Below are positions 9,901 through 24,161 of a stretch of DNA of 64,000 nucleotides, in pieces. Origin of the DNA: Panopea generosa (lineage: Eukaryota; Mollusca; Bivalvia; Adapedonta; Hiatellidae); assembly GCA_029582155.1 (NCBI GenBank), contig CM055901.1, positions 52,333,206 to 52,397,205 on the forward strand, given 5' to 3'. The notes beneath the pieces are model-generated. The model ran no database searches. It was given only the letters and a program-made list of their open reading frames with translations, and had not been told where the DNA came from. The position numbers and the translations under genes were made by a program. Position 1 is the first letter of the stretch; the number at the start of each line of letters is the position of its first letter.

Positions 9901-12900
9901 TGGATATACAAATAAATTTTTATAAACTTTGATTTTATTATGCTTCCCCCAAGGAGTGAAGCTCAAGTCGCCACTTCGTCCTTCCGTACGTCTCCAAGTT
10001 CGTGTATGGGCTATTTCTCTACAACCTCTGGTTGGAATTTTATGAAACTTGCTAGGATGCACCATTACTAAGTGCAGATGCACATATTGTCTTTGTGTTC
10101 CAGTTGGATGATTTTTAACGGAGTAATGGCCCTTTGATTCTGTCTGTGACCAAATTTTTGTCCGCGCTATTTCTCTACAACCCCATGTTTTTTATGAAAC
10201 TTGCTAGGATGCATCACTACCAAGTGGAGATGCGCATATTGTCTTTGTGTTCCGGTTTGATGATTTTTTATAATGAAATCAGTAATTATAGCCATCATTA
10301 AATGTAAATTTGTAATAACAATTTGCTGGAATGTTTGATCACGGGTCATAATGACCTATTTCAAGGTATGTTGTACAATGTATTATTTCAGTAAATAAAA
10401 AATAATGTATTTACTTCTTTTTAGAACTCTCACAGTTACTTCCCCCGTTCAATATCATTACCATATGGTACAGAGTCAGTCACTCACTTGGAGGAGCATC
10501 CATTGGTTCAATCGATATTTTATTGTTTGAGAGAGGACTTTAGTTTTACCCTCCATCCATCTGTTTGTCTTTGAGGCCATTAGTCTGCAAAATCTGGATC
10601 CTCTGATAACTTAATAAATACTGAAGAAAGAGTCAACGAATTTGGCATGGTGACAGAGGGCAATAAGGAGATTATGCACACAGAGACTTGAAACATGACC
10701 TGGTGATAGACCACAATACCAGAGGAAGATGGGTGGGGGATGTAGTTTTACCCACCATCTTCCAACTAATGTCTATCTGTGAAATTTGAATCCTGCAATA
10801 ACTTAAAAAAGTTCTAAAGGTACAGTTGTAAAACTTCACAGTGGTGATAATGGGCAGGGAGGACAAATATGTATTTATTTCAACTAAGACCAATATTTTG
10901 GTTGCTGTGATATGGGTATACAAGTATTTGTATTTAATTATTCAGCAGGAAAACACACTGGGACGTTGTATTGCTCTTCAGTACTTGAGCTTCTTTAGCT
11001 CTGAAAATATATCGACTGTCCCGGATGCTGATAAGCCTCGCATTGATTCTCAGACGCTGACGCAGCTACGTCATCTCTGTGGGGTCCACCAAAGGGGTTA
11101 TGCAGTTGATTAAATGAAGATATAAATGCTAACATTTGTCTGATATGTGTATTTTATTATGATACAAAATTTCATATAAGTACTGTTTAGTTAAATAACA
11201 CCTGTATGTTTTTAATAGGAGGTAAAAAGAAGGAAGACTCTAAGCCAGTGACACCAGCGCCAGAAGAAGAAGAACCTGCAGGTATAGGTTAATTAGATTA
11301 AACATAATAATCTAATCCAATAATAATATACTTTATAAACTAAGCATCGCTAATCAGCACTTTCTACACTGGCACCAATCATTTTAGTTTGTTTATCATG
11401 AACTACCTTCAAATATGCAACAAACTTCTTAAAGCGTTTTTTAATCTGATCTGATACATTTTTGTCCCCCCTTTTTTACCTACATTTAATTTTTTTATTT
11501 ATGATTTATTATTATTATTTAATTTTTTTAATTGTATTTTAGAAATAAGCATCAACAGAACTACTGTTCAAAGACATTATACTGTATATCTGACTTTTTT
11601 TCCATTGCAGTTCTTCCAGATAATTGCATTCCAATCTTCTTGTCGTCCAAGACCCAGGCTATATATCACTGTGTGTGTGATGAGGATGTCACGGCAGACA
11701 ATCCCATCAAGATAATAACGAAGGAGGAGATTCTGGAAGACATGCACAACAGAGCTGCCATCTGTGACTTCCATCCTTTAAAACAGAAAATCATTGTAAG
11801 TTACCTGTCTTAAGCAGCCCAACAAGGGAATGGACCAAGGTGGCCTTTTAAGACAGATTGTTGCTCAATACAGCTTAACCCTTTACTTCATATAGATGCC
11901 TTTGGACACCTAATATTGAAAGCAATAATTCTTAATTCGTGTGTTTCTTAGACTAGCAGACCAAACTTTTAACTTTTGTTTACATTTTTGTAATTCCGTA
12001 ATGACTCGGTTGCTTTCGGACTGTACCTTTGCCGGTGTTGGGAAGTACACAAATGAATACTGCAGTGGTAGTGTGCAGATTAAGACTGTTAGATAAGGGG
12101 TTCATTAACAAGATTAGAAAAGTTATGGCTTCATTAATATTATATATCGTTTTTGGGTTTTCTTTATTTAAAATATATAGTATTGATGTCTGCAATAAAA
12201 CTGTATCAGACTTAATATGCATCATATAATTTATACGCACTGAAAAACAACAAGTACGGAATACTAGTTTGGTGTAGTAACTCTTGCTCAGGATCCTCCC
12301 TTGCATATACGCATGATACTATCGCACGCTCTATTACGTCACAAATCACTAAATATCGCAGTCAATATTGAGAGTTACCAAGGGTGTTTTGTTTAGTACA
12401 GTTATTAAAAAGTTATTTTATTTTTGATTTTATATGAACGATTTGTCGCTTACATGCTCGTGGGTTCCTGTTCATTAATACACTGAGGGGAATAAAGGAG
12501 ACGTTTTTAAAAACTATCAAACTGCAGGTGGTTATTTAACTTTTAAGCGCATCCCCTACAGTTCCCCATACTGTTTTTCTCTCTCATATATTACCGACGC
12601 GTTTCCGAACAAGCTTCGTAACTTCCCGTTTTCTGCCGAAGATGTTTATAGGAAAGAGACAAACATTAATTGTAAACAAAACCAGTTCTTAATTATGTAC
12701 TAATAATGTGCTTTTTATATTATTTTTTCATTTGCAAAGTCTCTCAGTGATCAAATAAACATATATTCTGTCATCTGGAAGAGTAAAACTCACTTAAATT
12801 AAAACTAAAAACGACCGTTTCAGAAATTTAATGAGACTTTAAGTTAGTTCAATAGAGGTTACTAATAACTTGAAATGAAGCAAGTTTTTAACACAATGAA

Positions 12901-15900
12901 TATTATATCCCAGACATTAATAATTGTTTGGGGTATTTGTGATGTATTGTTTTATTGTGTACTGAAGAAATCAGAAAAGAAAGATATCAAGATTATTTTA
13001 AATGATAAAAATGTTTAAGATTGTTTATACTATTATCAGTAAGTACATGAATATATTTTGATACGCTGAAACATTAACTTACAAATATATTCTTTTTCAG
13101 GAATATCCAGGAAATGAATTTCTGCTTCTCTATGACTATGATTTCAAGTGGGGCCAGAACTTCTGTATTGCCATGACAGAGGAAGCTAAGGAAAAAATAC
13201 TCAATGTACGTAGTGATTTATATTTGAAAAATTGTTGTTTTTAAACATGACCAGTCTAATAGAAGCGGTTGAAAATATAAATAATCATTTTAAAGTGTTA
13301 TTTTCTTATTCTGTACTTCATGGAAATACTATAGTTACCCAGACACTTAGGACTGTAGTTTATATGAATCATTCTTAAATCTATTTCATTGGCAGAACCA
13401 GTACTGACTACTGGGTGGTGTTATAGAGAGGACATCAAGTTGCTCCTGGAATCAAACCTATGACCTCTAGCAGGTTGACACTCTATTCACTGCACTTCCC
13501 TGCTAAGACACTATAGTTAGATGATTATTTACTAACTTGATAAAAGTTCCACTCCGTGCGATATATTTATTCACCATAAACATGTTCGAGATTTTTCTTG
13601 ATGCTATTGTTTTGGGTAAAAGTCACAGTCACTGACATGATGTATTTAAAACATGTTTTCCCATTATCAGTAGTGACATTTATCAACTTTAGAGATGTTG
13701 TAGTCTTCATTTGACATGTAAAAATGTAAAATCTTAATGGAAAGAAGCTGTATTTTTCACTTTCTTGATTTATTTTTTTTGAATGGACTAAATTAAATTC
13801 ATTAAATTGTCATACCAGTGAACTTCTTCAAGACTTCTAATATTTAAAACAGTTTGATGCAAGGAAACCCAGTGTAACATGCTATTTGGATATGCTTGTA
13901 GAGTTTCACAAATTTGTGACATTCAATATACATTTTTTTAATGAAACATTTATTAATGTTTGTTAATATTTTGAACTGTCTTAATTTAAGGAACCAAGAC
14001 CAGTGGTATAACTTATTGTTTGATATTGTACATGTATTTTTAGCTCACCTGAGCATAGCTCAAGGTGAGCTATTCTGATCGCCTTTTGTCCATCATACGT
14101 TGTCCGTTGCCTGTCGTCCATCTGTGAACCTTTTGTTGTGTGCACTCTAGCACCATCATTTTTAATTGGATCTTCACTAAACTTAACAGTAGTTATATAA
14201 TCATAATATCTTGGACAAGTTCATTGAATTTTCCAAAGGGGGGTGGGGGGCAGTAGTCTAATTGATAGAGTGTTGGTCGCTCATGCAAGAGGTTGCATGT
14301 TCGATCCCCAGCTCGACCCGATGCCTTTCATAAAACAACACTCAATACTGGTTCTACCCAGGAAGCAGACTCAAGAGCAGTTCATATAAGCTCTGAGCTT
14401 TCATCGCAATCGTGCTAAATGAACTAGTTTTAACTAAAATAAATTAGTATAAAGTAACTTTCCAAATTGGATTATAAGTGTGGAAGTTATGGCCCTTGAA
14501 CTGTCAAAACTTGTGTTATTTGACCTTGTGTGCATCAAGCACTTGCAATTTTTATTAAATCTTTGACAGAGTTACATAGTTATTATGTAACCATAATAGA
14601 TTTAACGAGTTCTTGAACTGGCCAGTCGGATAAATGTTATGGCCCTTGAATGGTAAAAAATTGTGTGTATTTGATGTTGTATGCACTCTAGCACTCACAG
14701 TTTATATTTGATATTCATTACAATTTACACAATAACTGTTGTAATGTAACCATAATATCTTGAACTGGTCAAATTGGATAATTAATGTTGGGTGTTATGG
14801 TCCTTGAATCCACAAAAATTGCATTATTTTGATTTAAACTACACTCAAGCACCTGCAAAAGTTGCCGTCTTTGGCATTGTGGATGCAATATGTATAAAAT
14901 TATGTACTTTTTATTTCCATTATACATATAAATAAAGTTCACTTTCGAATGTATTAAGCGATACTTTTCAAATTGATAATAATTGATAAGGTATCTCCCA
15001 TGTCTGAATATGTTGGTAAGAAGTGACTTGCATCTAGATAAGGTGTGTCTAGTTCTGTTTAATTGCCTAGTGGATCCAGAAATGATGATTGCACTGAATG
15101 TCATTATGTAACTGAAATACTGTCAAAAATAGGCGCAAAACCTCATAAATGGAAACAAATAAAAAATTACAGCGGATATTGAATATAATCTCATAAAATC
15201 AAATTGAAAACAAAATGTATTGTTTGATATGACTTTTTTTGTCGGCTCTTCACTGTTACCATGTCATTAAGTGTCACAATTTTTTAAGTCACAATGTCAT
15301 ATTCATTATCATGTAAGAAATCTGGTCTGTCCTTGTAGATTGACAGACAGATATTGATATATTTTGAGAACAGCTGTATTTTTTTGTTCAGCCCCCAAGG
15401 AAAGCTGGTGAGGCAGGTGGTGAAGAAGGGGAAGGAGGGGAGAAGGAGGAGGAAGATACGACCGTTTACAAGTATGTGCCACCAGAGTCCAAGGACTGGG
15501 TGTCACGTGGCAGTGAGAAGGAAATAGTGGAAGAATCAGTGATTGAACAGAGACGTAGGGTAAGGTGCTACTGTAATCTACTGTTGAAGAAAGGCAGCAT
15601 CGCTGTCAACTGTATTTATATATTTGTTTCAGAACTGTCATTAAAATGATCTAATATACACTGCGGTTCTGTTATAACGCGGTCCAATATAACGCGAATT
15701 CTGTTATAACACGGTTTTGGCTTGGCTCCCATTTTTTCATCAGGGGAAGATGTCATGATATAAAACTTGAAAACCTGTGGGAATGATCAAATAACAAAAA
15801 TGACAACCAAACAATACATATCGTTGCCATGTTTTGATTTGATCATCGCTCATCTTCTACTCACCAATTAGAACAAACTGTTATAACCATTACCTCATGG

Positions 15901-18900
15901 TGGTTTAAAGGATAGTTTCAGTGAATGATTGATGCCAGCATTGAGTATCAAGAGTTTGTAATATTCAGGGTGATTCAATAAATGCGCGAAAAACACACAA
16001 CCATTTTTCTTTTCTTTTTTTATTAATTATATACATATCTAAGTGTATCAGATCTGTTGTAACCAAATACGCGTTTTATCACATTACAATGCAAACAATA
16101 CCATTTACTTAGAGTCAGACAGCACAATAGGTGTGAACAGTGGGTGTGAATAACCAACATTGATTTTTTTCAAGGTAATATTATCTTTATAACATGATCC
16201 GCATAAGCACGGTTTCATTTTGTGAACCACATGAACCATGTTATAACGGGACCTGAGTGTATATATTTATATATATATATATATATATCAATATTTTTTG
16301 GAATTTGCTTGCAAAGCAATTTATTTGCAAACACATGTAGCATAGGCTGATGCATATATATGACTGTATATATTTGTATACATGTAATCATAGTTACCAT
16401 TTTATCTTTAAATTGAATATAAATATAAAGAAATAAAATAATGTAGAGATTGGCTATTTACAGCTTGCAATTGGAAAGTATCAGGTACCATATGAATATA
16501 TTAAAATGTCTATTTGTATTGTTTGGGGTGCATATTTGAACAGTCATGTTTTGCTTGAAAAAAAATGTTTTTCCACATTAAAATAAAATTAGAACTTTGG
16601 ATGTGACAATTATGTGAGTGTCACATGACTAAATATTTGCACAACTGAAAACCACCGAGATGAACAGTGGATACTGTGCAATGCAGTATCCAGCTTTATA
16701 ATTCAAATTTACTTTGCTGACAAAGTTAAAATGACACAACCTGAAAGTTAATAAATCATGTTTCATTATCAATGATATATATAATGTCCTGGTTTGAATC
16801 TTATAACTTGTAATTGACTTTGACCAAAACATGGTACATGTATATTTTGGTGATGGTGAGATTGGGGGAATGTTTGCTTGAATTCAAGTGGATAGGCATA
16901 CAATTTTAATTGTTTTTTTAGAATTATAACATAGAACATTGACTTTTCAAAGAGGTGCCCCAAGCAATGATATTGATATTGTCCATGTGTCACCATGTAT
17001 ATCTATTGCATTTTCACCTGATTGTGTATTAAGCTGCAATTATAATAAATCATCATTTATAGGTCTGTTGATTTTTTAAAAAAAAAAGCATGTCATGGCA
17101 GAACTAGCTTGCATGTATCCTTGAAATGGTTGTGTATTGGTTGTTGTCATTGATATTGTTGTTTTATAAAACATGCCTGTATATTGTCTGTGTTGTTTTT
17201 GTTGTTTATGTTGTATACGGAATGCCTGCATGTTGACTCGAGTCTCAAGTTGCAATGAAAAATTAACCAATGAGAGAGAGAACTGTTTTTTTGCCCGCCA
17301 TTTAGAGAATGGTGAAGGGGCATTAAGAGTTACCCCTGTCCATCAATTTATCTGTCTGTCCATTCATCAGTCCGTCTGAGGGGAATAGTTCATTGCTGAT
17401 CAATAACTTTAGAAGGAGTCTCTATATATATTATCAGTGCTTGAAATTTCTTATAAAAGCTACTCATCCTCCCTTTCCAATATTTTTTTATTGAATGCTT
17501 AAAATCGAAGTAATATTAAGTTCAGTTTCTAAAATCTTACACATCCTGACCAAATGTTCACTCATCATGGCGAGCGGATGAGAGGAATTTTACAGCCCTG
17601 ATAATTTATATAAGGTGTATAGCTGTATAATTTTGAAATACATGTAAAGTTTGACATTTGTTAAAATTGGTAAAATTTTACAACAGAAGTCATGGGAATA
17701 TTTGTGCAGACCATTAATTTCTATTATGGAAAAGGTTTTAACTCTGTATAATAGGGGAAAGGTGTCCTTTTTTGTACATTTGTGGTCATCTATAACTGAA
17801 TAAAATTCTACATTTTTAATTCTATTAATTTTTATGAAAACTGTTATTTCTAAAATATAGTTTCCTACAATAGTATTTGTAGATTTATGTCCATGTGGTT
17901 ATGTGTGCATATGTGTAAAGATAGATTAGCTGTGTAAACATGTATAAATTTCAACATTGTAATACATATACCAGCACATAAGGAACAATACAGGAGCAAG
18001 TAGGGCTGTCACGTTTACACGTGTAAACAGATCAGTGTCGTTTAAAAGCAATACATGTTTTCTTTTTTAATTTAATATCTGTGTACACTACCTTAACCCT
18101 AGACCCCAGTAAATTTGGTTAATTAGTATATAGATCGTTAGACGAAGAAACAGGCTGTTATTGAATATTATCCTTGTGTGTTTCACAGCATTATGACTAT
18201 GGAGTTAGATTCTTGGAGCCAGAGTTATTTCAAAACTGCAATGTCATAAGCGACATGTCAGCCATTTGTTTGGTGATTTATTTAAACATTTACGGTATAT
18301 ACAAGTGATTAGCTGTAAATAATGTACAACTTAGATAATGCACATACAAAACACCGAGGTTTGAACAGCGTGTGTAAACGGAGGCGCTTGGTTTATTAGT
18401 GTTTGTGTACATGTTTACTGGAATCTGTCAATGTGACAGTCCTAGTAGCCGGTAAAGTTAGAAGGAAGAAGTTATTAATTTCTGTTATATATCAAATAAA
18501 AAGTTTGTATAGGAAAGCATTCTTTTCCCTCGGGTTAAATTGTTTGTCCTAATTAGACTCTTTTTGTAAACTATCCAATAAATCATGTAATAAACTGTTT
18601 TATTAATATGTATAAAGAAAGTTATGATACAATAAGTTAAATATGCATGATATGAAGTTTTCCAAATAGATATATTATTACATGGACTTATGAAAGCCTC
18701 CCTTATGTCAGTTGAAGGTCTCAGTAAAGAGAAAGAGGCGCATGTTTGGAGCCCCGTGTAATTTCAATGACAGAAATGTTGGAGATGCCAAGGATGGTTA
18801 CATAGAGTGCACATCGTATAAAGACAAAACATTTGATCTGAATAAACTGGAGCTTGATAAAGGAACACAGGTAAGTAATGAAAACAATATATAACTCTCA

Positions 18901-21900
18901 ACCCCTGTTTCAAACATATGCAGAAAAAGTGTCTTGCTCAAGAAGACCACACATAGCCATGGTGGAGGATCGAACCCACGACTCTCTGATCATAGGTTCG
19001 GTGCTCTACCACTGAACCACGCACTCCACAAATATACTTCAGTACGTGTCTATGTAATTATGTATGAACTGACTGGTTTCAAATTCAATGTCATAGTCTA
19101 GAAACTGATGTCTGTTAATAACAATTGTGTCTGAACTCTAAAATTATTATCTACATTCAATATCTATTCAAATTTATTTTCAGAATTTGCCATTACTTTA
19201 ATGTTTATATATTTATGTACCTCCTATTGGAAGAATAAACAATAAGAGGGCATAAAGTTTGTTTTTTACTTTTTAATACCCTCTATATATGTTTGAATTC
19301 TGATATTGCAGGCTATTCCATGTTTCACTGATTCTGGCACACAGACAGAATGGAAATATCCAAGGAACGCTAACACCCAGTATTACCCACGGGAGTTCAC
19401 TCAAAGTGAACAAGAAGAGAAGGTGAAATCTAAAGATATGAACACTTTTGTTGATGGAGTCTGTCCCAGGTATAGTATATACATGGTTCACTTTTATAAT
19501 CTAGTTTATTTGATTTTACAAGAATCGGCATTTCCGATGTGCACAGTAAACTATTGACAGCTTGTGTCTTATGTCTCCGTCAGATTTGAGTTGGCACTAC
19601 AGCAGAATGAGATCATGGACGTATTCTTCATTGACTGGCTCCACCTTGGTGATGCAGATGATACTTTTGGTAGCAAAGCAGACAACCATCTCAAGGTAAA
19701 TCTGTTAACTATAAAGAAATGATATACCAAACCATCTTAACAGAGATAGGAATGTGATTGAGTATAATATTCAATGGTTATACTTTGAAAATATTAGTTT
19801 ATACTAATTTATTTTATCTTGAATGCGATAAAAGCTCAGAGCTTATATAAACTGTTCTTGAGTCCGCTTCCTGGGTAGAACCAGTACTGAGTGTTGTTTT
19901 ATGAGAGGCATTGGGTCGGGGGATCGAACCCGCAATCTCTGGCTTGAGCGGCCAACACTCTTTCCATTAGACTACTGCCCCGCTTAACTATTGAAAATAT
20001 TGATGCATATGCTATTCATTGTGGGTTGTGCAATAATAAATTAATTGCTAGATTATCATCCCCTCCAGCCCCATAATTTTCATGCTGCCCTGACCTTTCT
20101 TATTTTCATTTAAAAAATAATAATAAAAAGTAAAATCTCCCCCCGCCTTTTTTAAGAACAGTTTGGATGAAAATCTAGCAATTAATTTATAATGGCCTTA
20201 TGGACCGTTTTCAATGTAATTTTCAGTAATAAATGGGTTTGTGATCAATAACAGGCACATTCATGTCTACAGACATATTTTTTAATTAATTTATATCTAC
20301 TGTATAAAAAAAAAACACCATCAAATTTGTTAACAAATGATGCATATAGGATGGTCTGTGGTATCAGTTTCCTTGATGTAAATTTGTATTGCACATTATA
20401 ATGATACTGTACTGTCTTATTAGGACAGTCAATTTCTACCAGTCACCATTTTTCTTGCACAAAACAACTTAACTGACACACATCCAAACTCCTCACCGTC
20501 CGTCGGAATGGTATCTATGAGCCATGCACTTTGTTTGTATTTTTAAAGAATACATATTATTATTTACTTATATGTTCTCTGCAGGAATACCAATCCTTCA
20601 CGGACCTTCAGTTCAGTAAAGAGAAGAAGATAACATGTATAGAGTGGCACCCCACCATTAAGGGGGTTGTTGCAGTGGCTGTTGCTGAAAAGTTGACGTT
20701 TGATGAAAGGATTGACAATGCAGCTAAAATAATAATGACCCCATCCCTGATATTAATATGGAGTTTTACCGATCCTATACATCCACAGGTAAATCACATC
20801 GGCTTTTGATGTGAGTTTTATAAAAATATTTTTTTATACATTCCAAATGCGAGCCATTTTGATATATTAATTTACTACCCGTGTATAGATTTTTTATGCT
20901 CTCATTGCTAAAGTGGATGAAGTATAGTTTTGTACTTGTCTGTCAGTATGTACAGATTTTTATAGTCAGTGCCATTGCTAATTTGTTTTAATCATGTTCA
21001 TTAGGTCGGAATAAAAACCATACATTACTGTTTTGTATGCAGAGTATTGGATTGATAATAGTTTATGTTAAGAGAAGGTAATTACTCTCAAATGATTTTA
21101 TTATCCATTCTATGCAATTACTCTATTTAGCATATAAATGGAGTAAATGTACTGAGTAAATATACAATATTATGGATACAGCCAAATGAAAGTAATGCAA
21201 ATACAAAGTATCGTCAATTACTTATTCCAAATTTGAAATTTGTTAAAACACACAAAGTAAATAAACTCATCGGTTTCATAATGAAATTGTTGCTGACTGA
21301 TTTTTCTATGAAATAAAATTTGACATTTTTATGTGGCTCATTACAAGTTTTTTTTGCTGGTTCCCAGCTGATCAGGTATGCAAATTGCTGATTTCAACAA
21401 GATTGTTAATTTTTCTTTTATTTCAGCTTCTGCTCGAAGCTCCCGATGATATTCATAGCTTCATGTTTTCACCGTCGGACCCCAACATTATAGCCGGAGG
21501 ATGTCAGAATGGTCAGCTGGTATTGTGGGATATATCGGCACATGCAGATCGTCTCAAACAGCCAAGGGGTGGTAACAGGAACAAGAAAACAACAGTGCTG
21601 GTATGTGACATGCTAGAGAAATAATTATATATCTGGTTGTGTGGGTTTTGTGCTGGAATTACAGTAACATGCATGTAAAACTGGCTGAGTGCTCTAAGGT
21701 ATTGTCACCTGCCTCTCACCAGGGAAGCCATGGGTTGAATAACCACTGGAACATCAAAGTTTGCTGTTTATTTTTATAGTTGTTATTATAAATCACTGAG
21801 AATCCTCATCGATTAAATCACCATAAGGTGTTGAAAATATTTTTAAACCATACTTTAACCCTTTACTCCATAGATACACTTTTTTCCGCACCAATCACAG

Positions 21901-24120
21901 AAGGCCTTTGAAAACAGTGCAGGAAGAGTTCAGATTGCTCATAACGAGCAATCTGAACACTTCCTGCACTGTTTTCCACTCTGTCAGTTAATATAAACAT
22001 AATTCACCCATTGCTGATACTTGGTGAATTAATGCTTTCAATATCAAAGGTTTCCAAAGGCGCCTATATGAAGTAAAGGGTTAAGACATAAAAATAAACT
22101 TTGTTAAGTCCAATGCAACAGGGGTCAATGTAGTTTTATTTTTCATTTAAAAGGGAGTATATATCAGAAAAAAAAAGTCTTAAAAAAAATAAAATTATTT
22201 GTAAAATAGATAAAACACATCTCATTAGCATAAATAAATAAAATCTGAATGGTTTGGTATGTCAAATCCACCAAAATGTGACAAAATCAATATTTCAATC
22301 GGAGTTATAAACTTGAAATGAAATCCCCATTCTAAAGATAGCCAGCACTGAAATACTGCTTGTTGACCTTCACATCATCATTCCAACTCTTTCAAAGGTG
22401 AAACAAATTTTACAATGTGTGAACTTAAATAACAGCTCAAATTGAAATCAAAATGAAATCATGTGACTCATTTAATATGTCACAAAATATGTTGCAATTT
22501 TTAAGTGTGAAATCTATTTTATTCTAAGTAGGTGGGTAGCAAAGTTAGGAAATCCCTTTTCAGTATATCATTTTGGCATGTTTAAATAGATATCCTTTTG
22601 GCAATTTGGGATCAGTGAATATATTTAGGCATGATCTATTGAAAACAACATTTTTAGCCAATTTTAATATTTTGAAAAATCATACTTTACTCTCTTTAAA
22701 GGGTTTCAATGTTTATAACAACAACGTTTAAAGTATTTCACACATTTTACTCTACTTTTTCATCTTAATTCTAGTTAACATGAGTATCCTTTGGATGGGA
22801 CAGTTATGACATGTTTAATCTAAATCGTGAGAGCGCTTTAGTATAAATAAATATAAGTAAATGAAACAACAGTTTTGAATAACTTTTTCTTTAACTTTTG
22901 ATACTAAGCTCTGTGAAAATATAAAAAAAAAATCTTAAGGTTTTAAAATATAAAATTGGTTCATAATGCTGATTGGCTCAGAAATTTTATTTTTTTTTAA
23001 AGCCCGGATTTGAAGACCCAAATGCATTAAAGACACCCATTGTGCGATACTGTGCTGTGTCCAGTATAGAGAACAGCCATCACGGACCAATCACAGATTT
23101 AATCTGGCTGCCAGATCATCTTGAGGTATGTGTTGTTTAGGCTATAATAAATGAATTGCTAGATTATCATCCCCACCTGCCTTAATTTTCATGCCGCCCT
23201 GACGCTTTTTATTTTCATAAAAAAAAAAAAAATTAAATAGAAAAAAATATAAAAGCCTCCCGCCCTCCCTGTTTTTTAAGAAAAATTATGATAATGGATG
23301 GTAATCTAGCAATTAATTTATGAAGGCCTTATGAATGTTCAGAAGTTTTTATAAAAGCGTAACAAAAGTCTTTAATAAATCAAATGTAGAGATAATTGAT
23401 CCTGTGTTCTACTTAGTTATAACTCATAGCATTTGTTGGCATATGATTGTCTTGCCTTCTTGAAATAACTCTATAATTTACTCTAAATCAATTTTTTTTT
23501 TCAGGTGAACAGAATGGGAGTTCCGCAGGAAAACAAAAGTTTTCAGTGTTGTCAGATTTTCACATGTGCTATAGATAAGTAAGTGTATAAGAAGGAACTT
23601 GTACAATACATGACATGGTATATCAAGCAGGACTAATTGATCAATTTAATTGGACTAGCGTCATTTTCAATATTCTTTGTTAAAAATGTCATATAAGAAT
23701 CTAACATGGGTTTGAGGTTTGGATAGAAAATTCTGTCCCCAGGGATAACTGTTTTTTTGGCGAGAATGAGGCACAGATATCCAAAGGGACGGAATTTGAT
23801 ATCCGAAACCAAAAAAGCCATGAATGATTCTTTTTCTTGCATATTGAGCACATTGAATATTTATTTTAACTTAATTTATCATCATAGATTCAACTACAAT
23901 AGCTTTTTAGACGTTTAATTATATGATTTACGTCTTATTTTTTATATGTTACATCATTTAGATGGTTCCAACGTCACAACGCAAGAATTTTATCTTGGCC
24001 CTAGGCTGAGATAGAAATGTCTAACCCCGGTAAAAATATAGATTTCCTTATTCAGTATGCAACAATATATTATCCAGAGATAGAGCATCTGACCCAGGGA
24101 AAGTGTGTGTGTGTGTGTGT

Positions 24121-24161
<41 letters not shown>

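Larger units (their letters stand above)
9413..11218 (+). other. DNAI3: DNAI3 intron 2
   Basis: Contains an interspersed repeat with internal duplication (about 9945-10370), a second internally repeated element (about 10530-10840) and an unexplained coding-like stretch (10947-11115). Confidence 0.7.
13206..15391 (+). other. DNAI3: DNAI3 intron 5
   Basis: Contains a SINE fragment (about 13393-13505), an R1 element (14041 to about 15130) and a younger SINE nested in it (14238-14458). Confidence 0.8.
15560..18711 (+). other. DNAI3: DNAI3 intron 6
   Basis: Holds a pogo-like MITE (15659-16259), an AT microsatellite, a repeat relic (about 17290-17600) and a hAT-like element (18001-18444). Other parts are AT-rich with no gene. 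Confidence 0.8.

Noticed and set aside
18957-19026. tRNA-like sequence, and similar heads at 14246, 19920, 32115, 38590, 59520, 62170, 62977 and 63215
   Set aside because: Acceptor stems do not pair and each is fused to a SINE body. Only 4469-4540 forms a full cloverleaf with a Pol III terminator.
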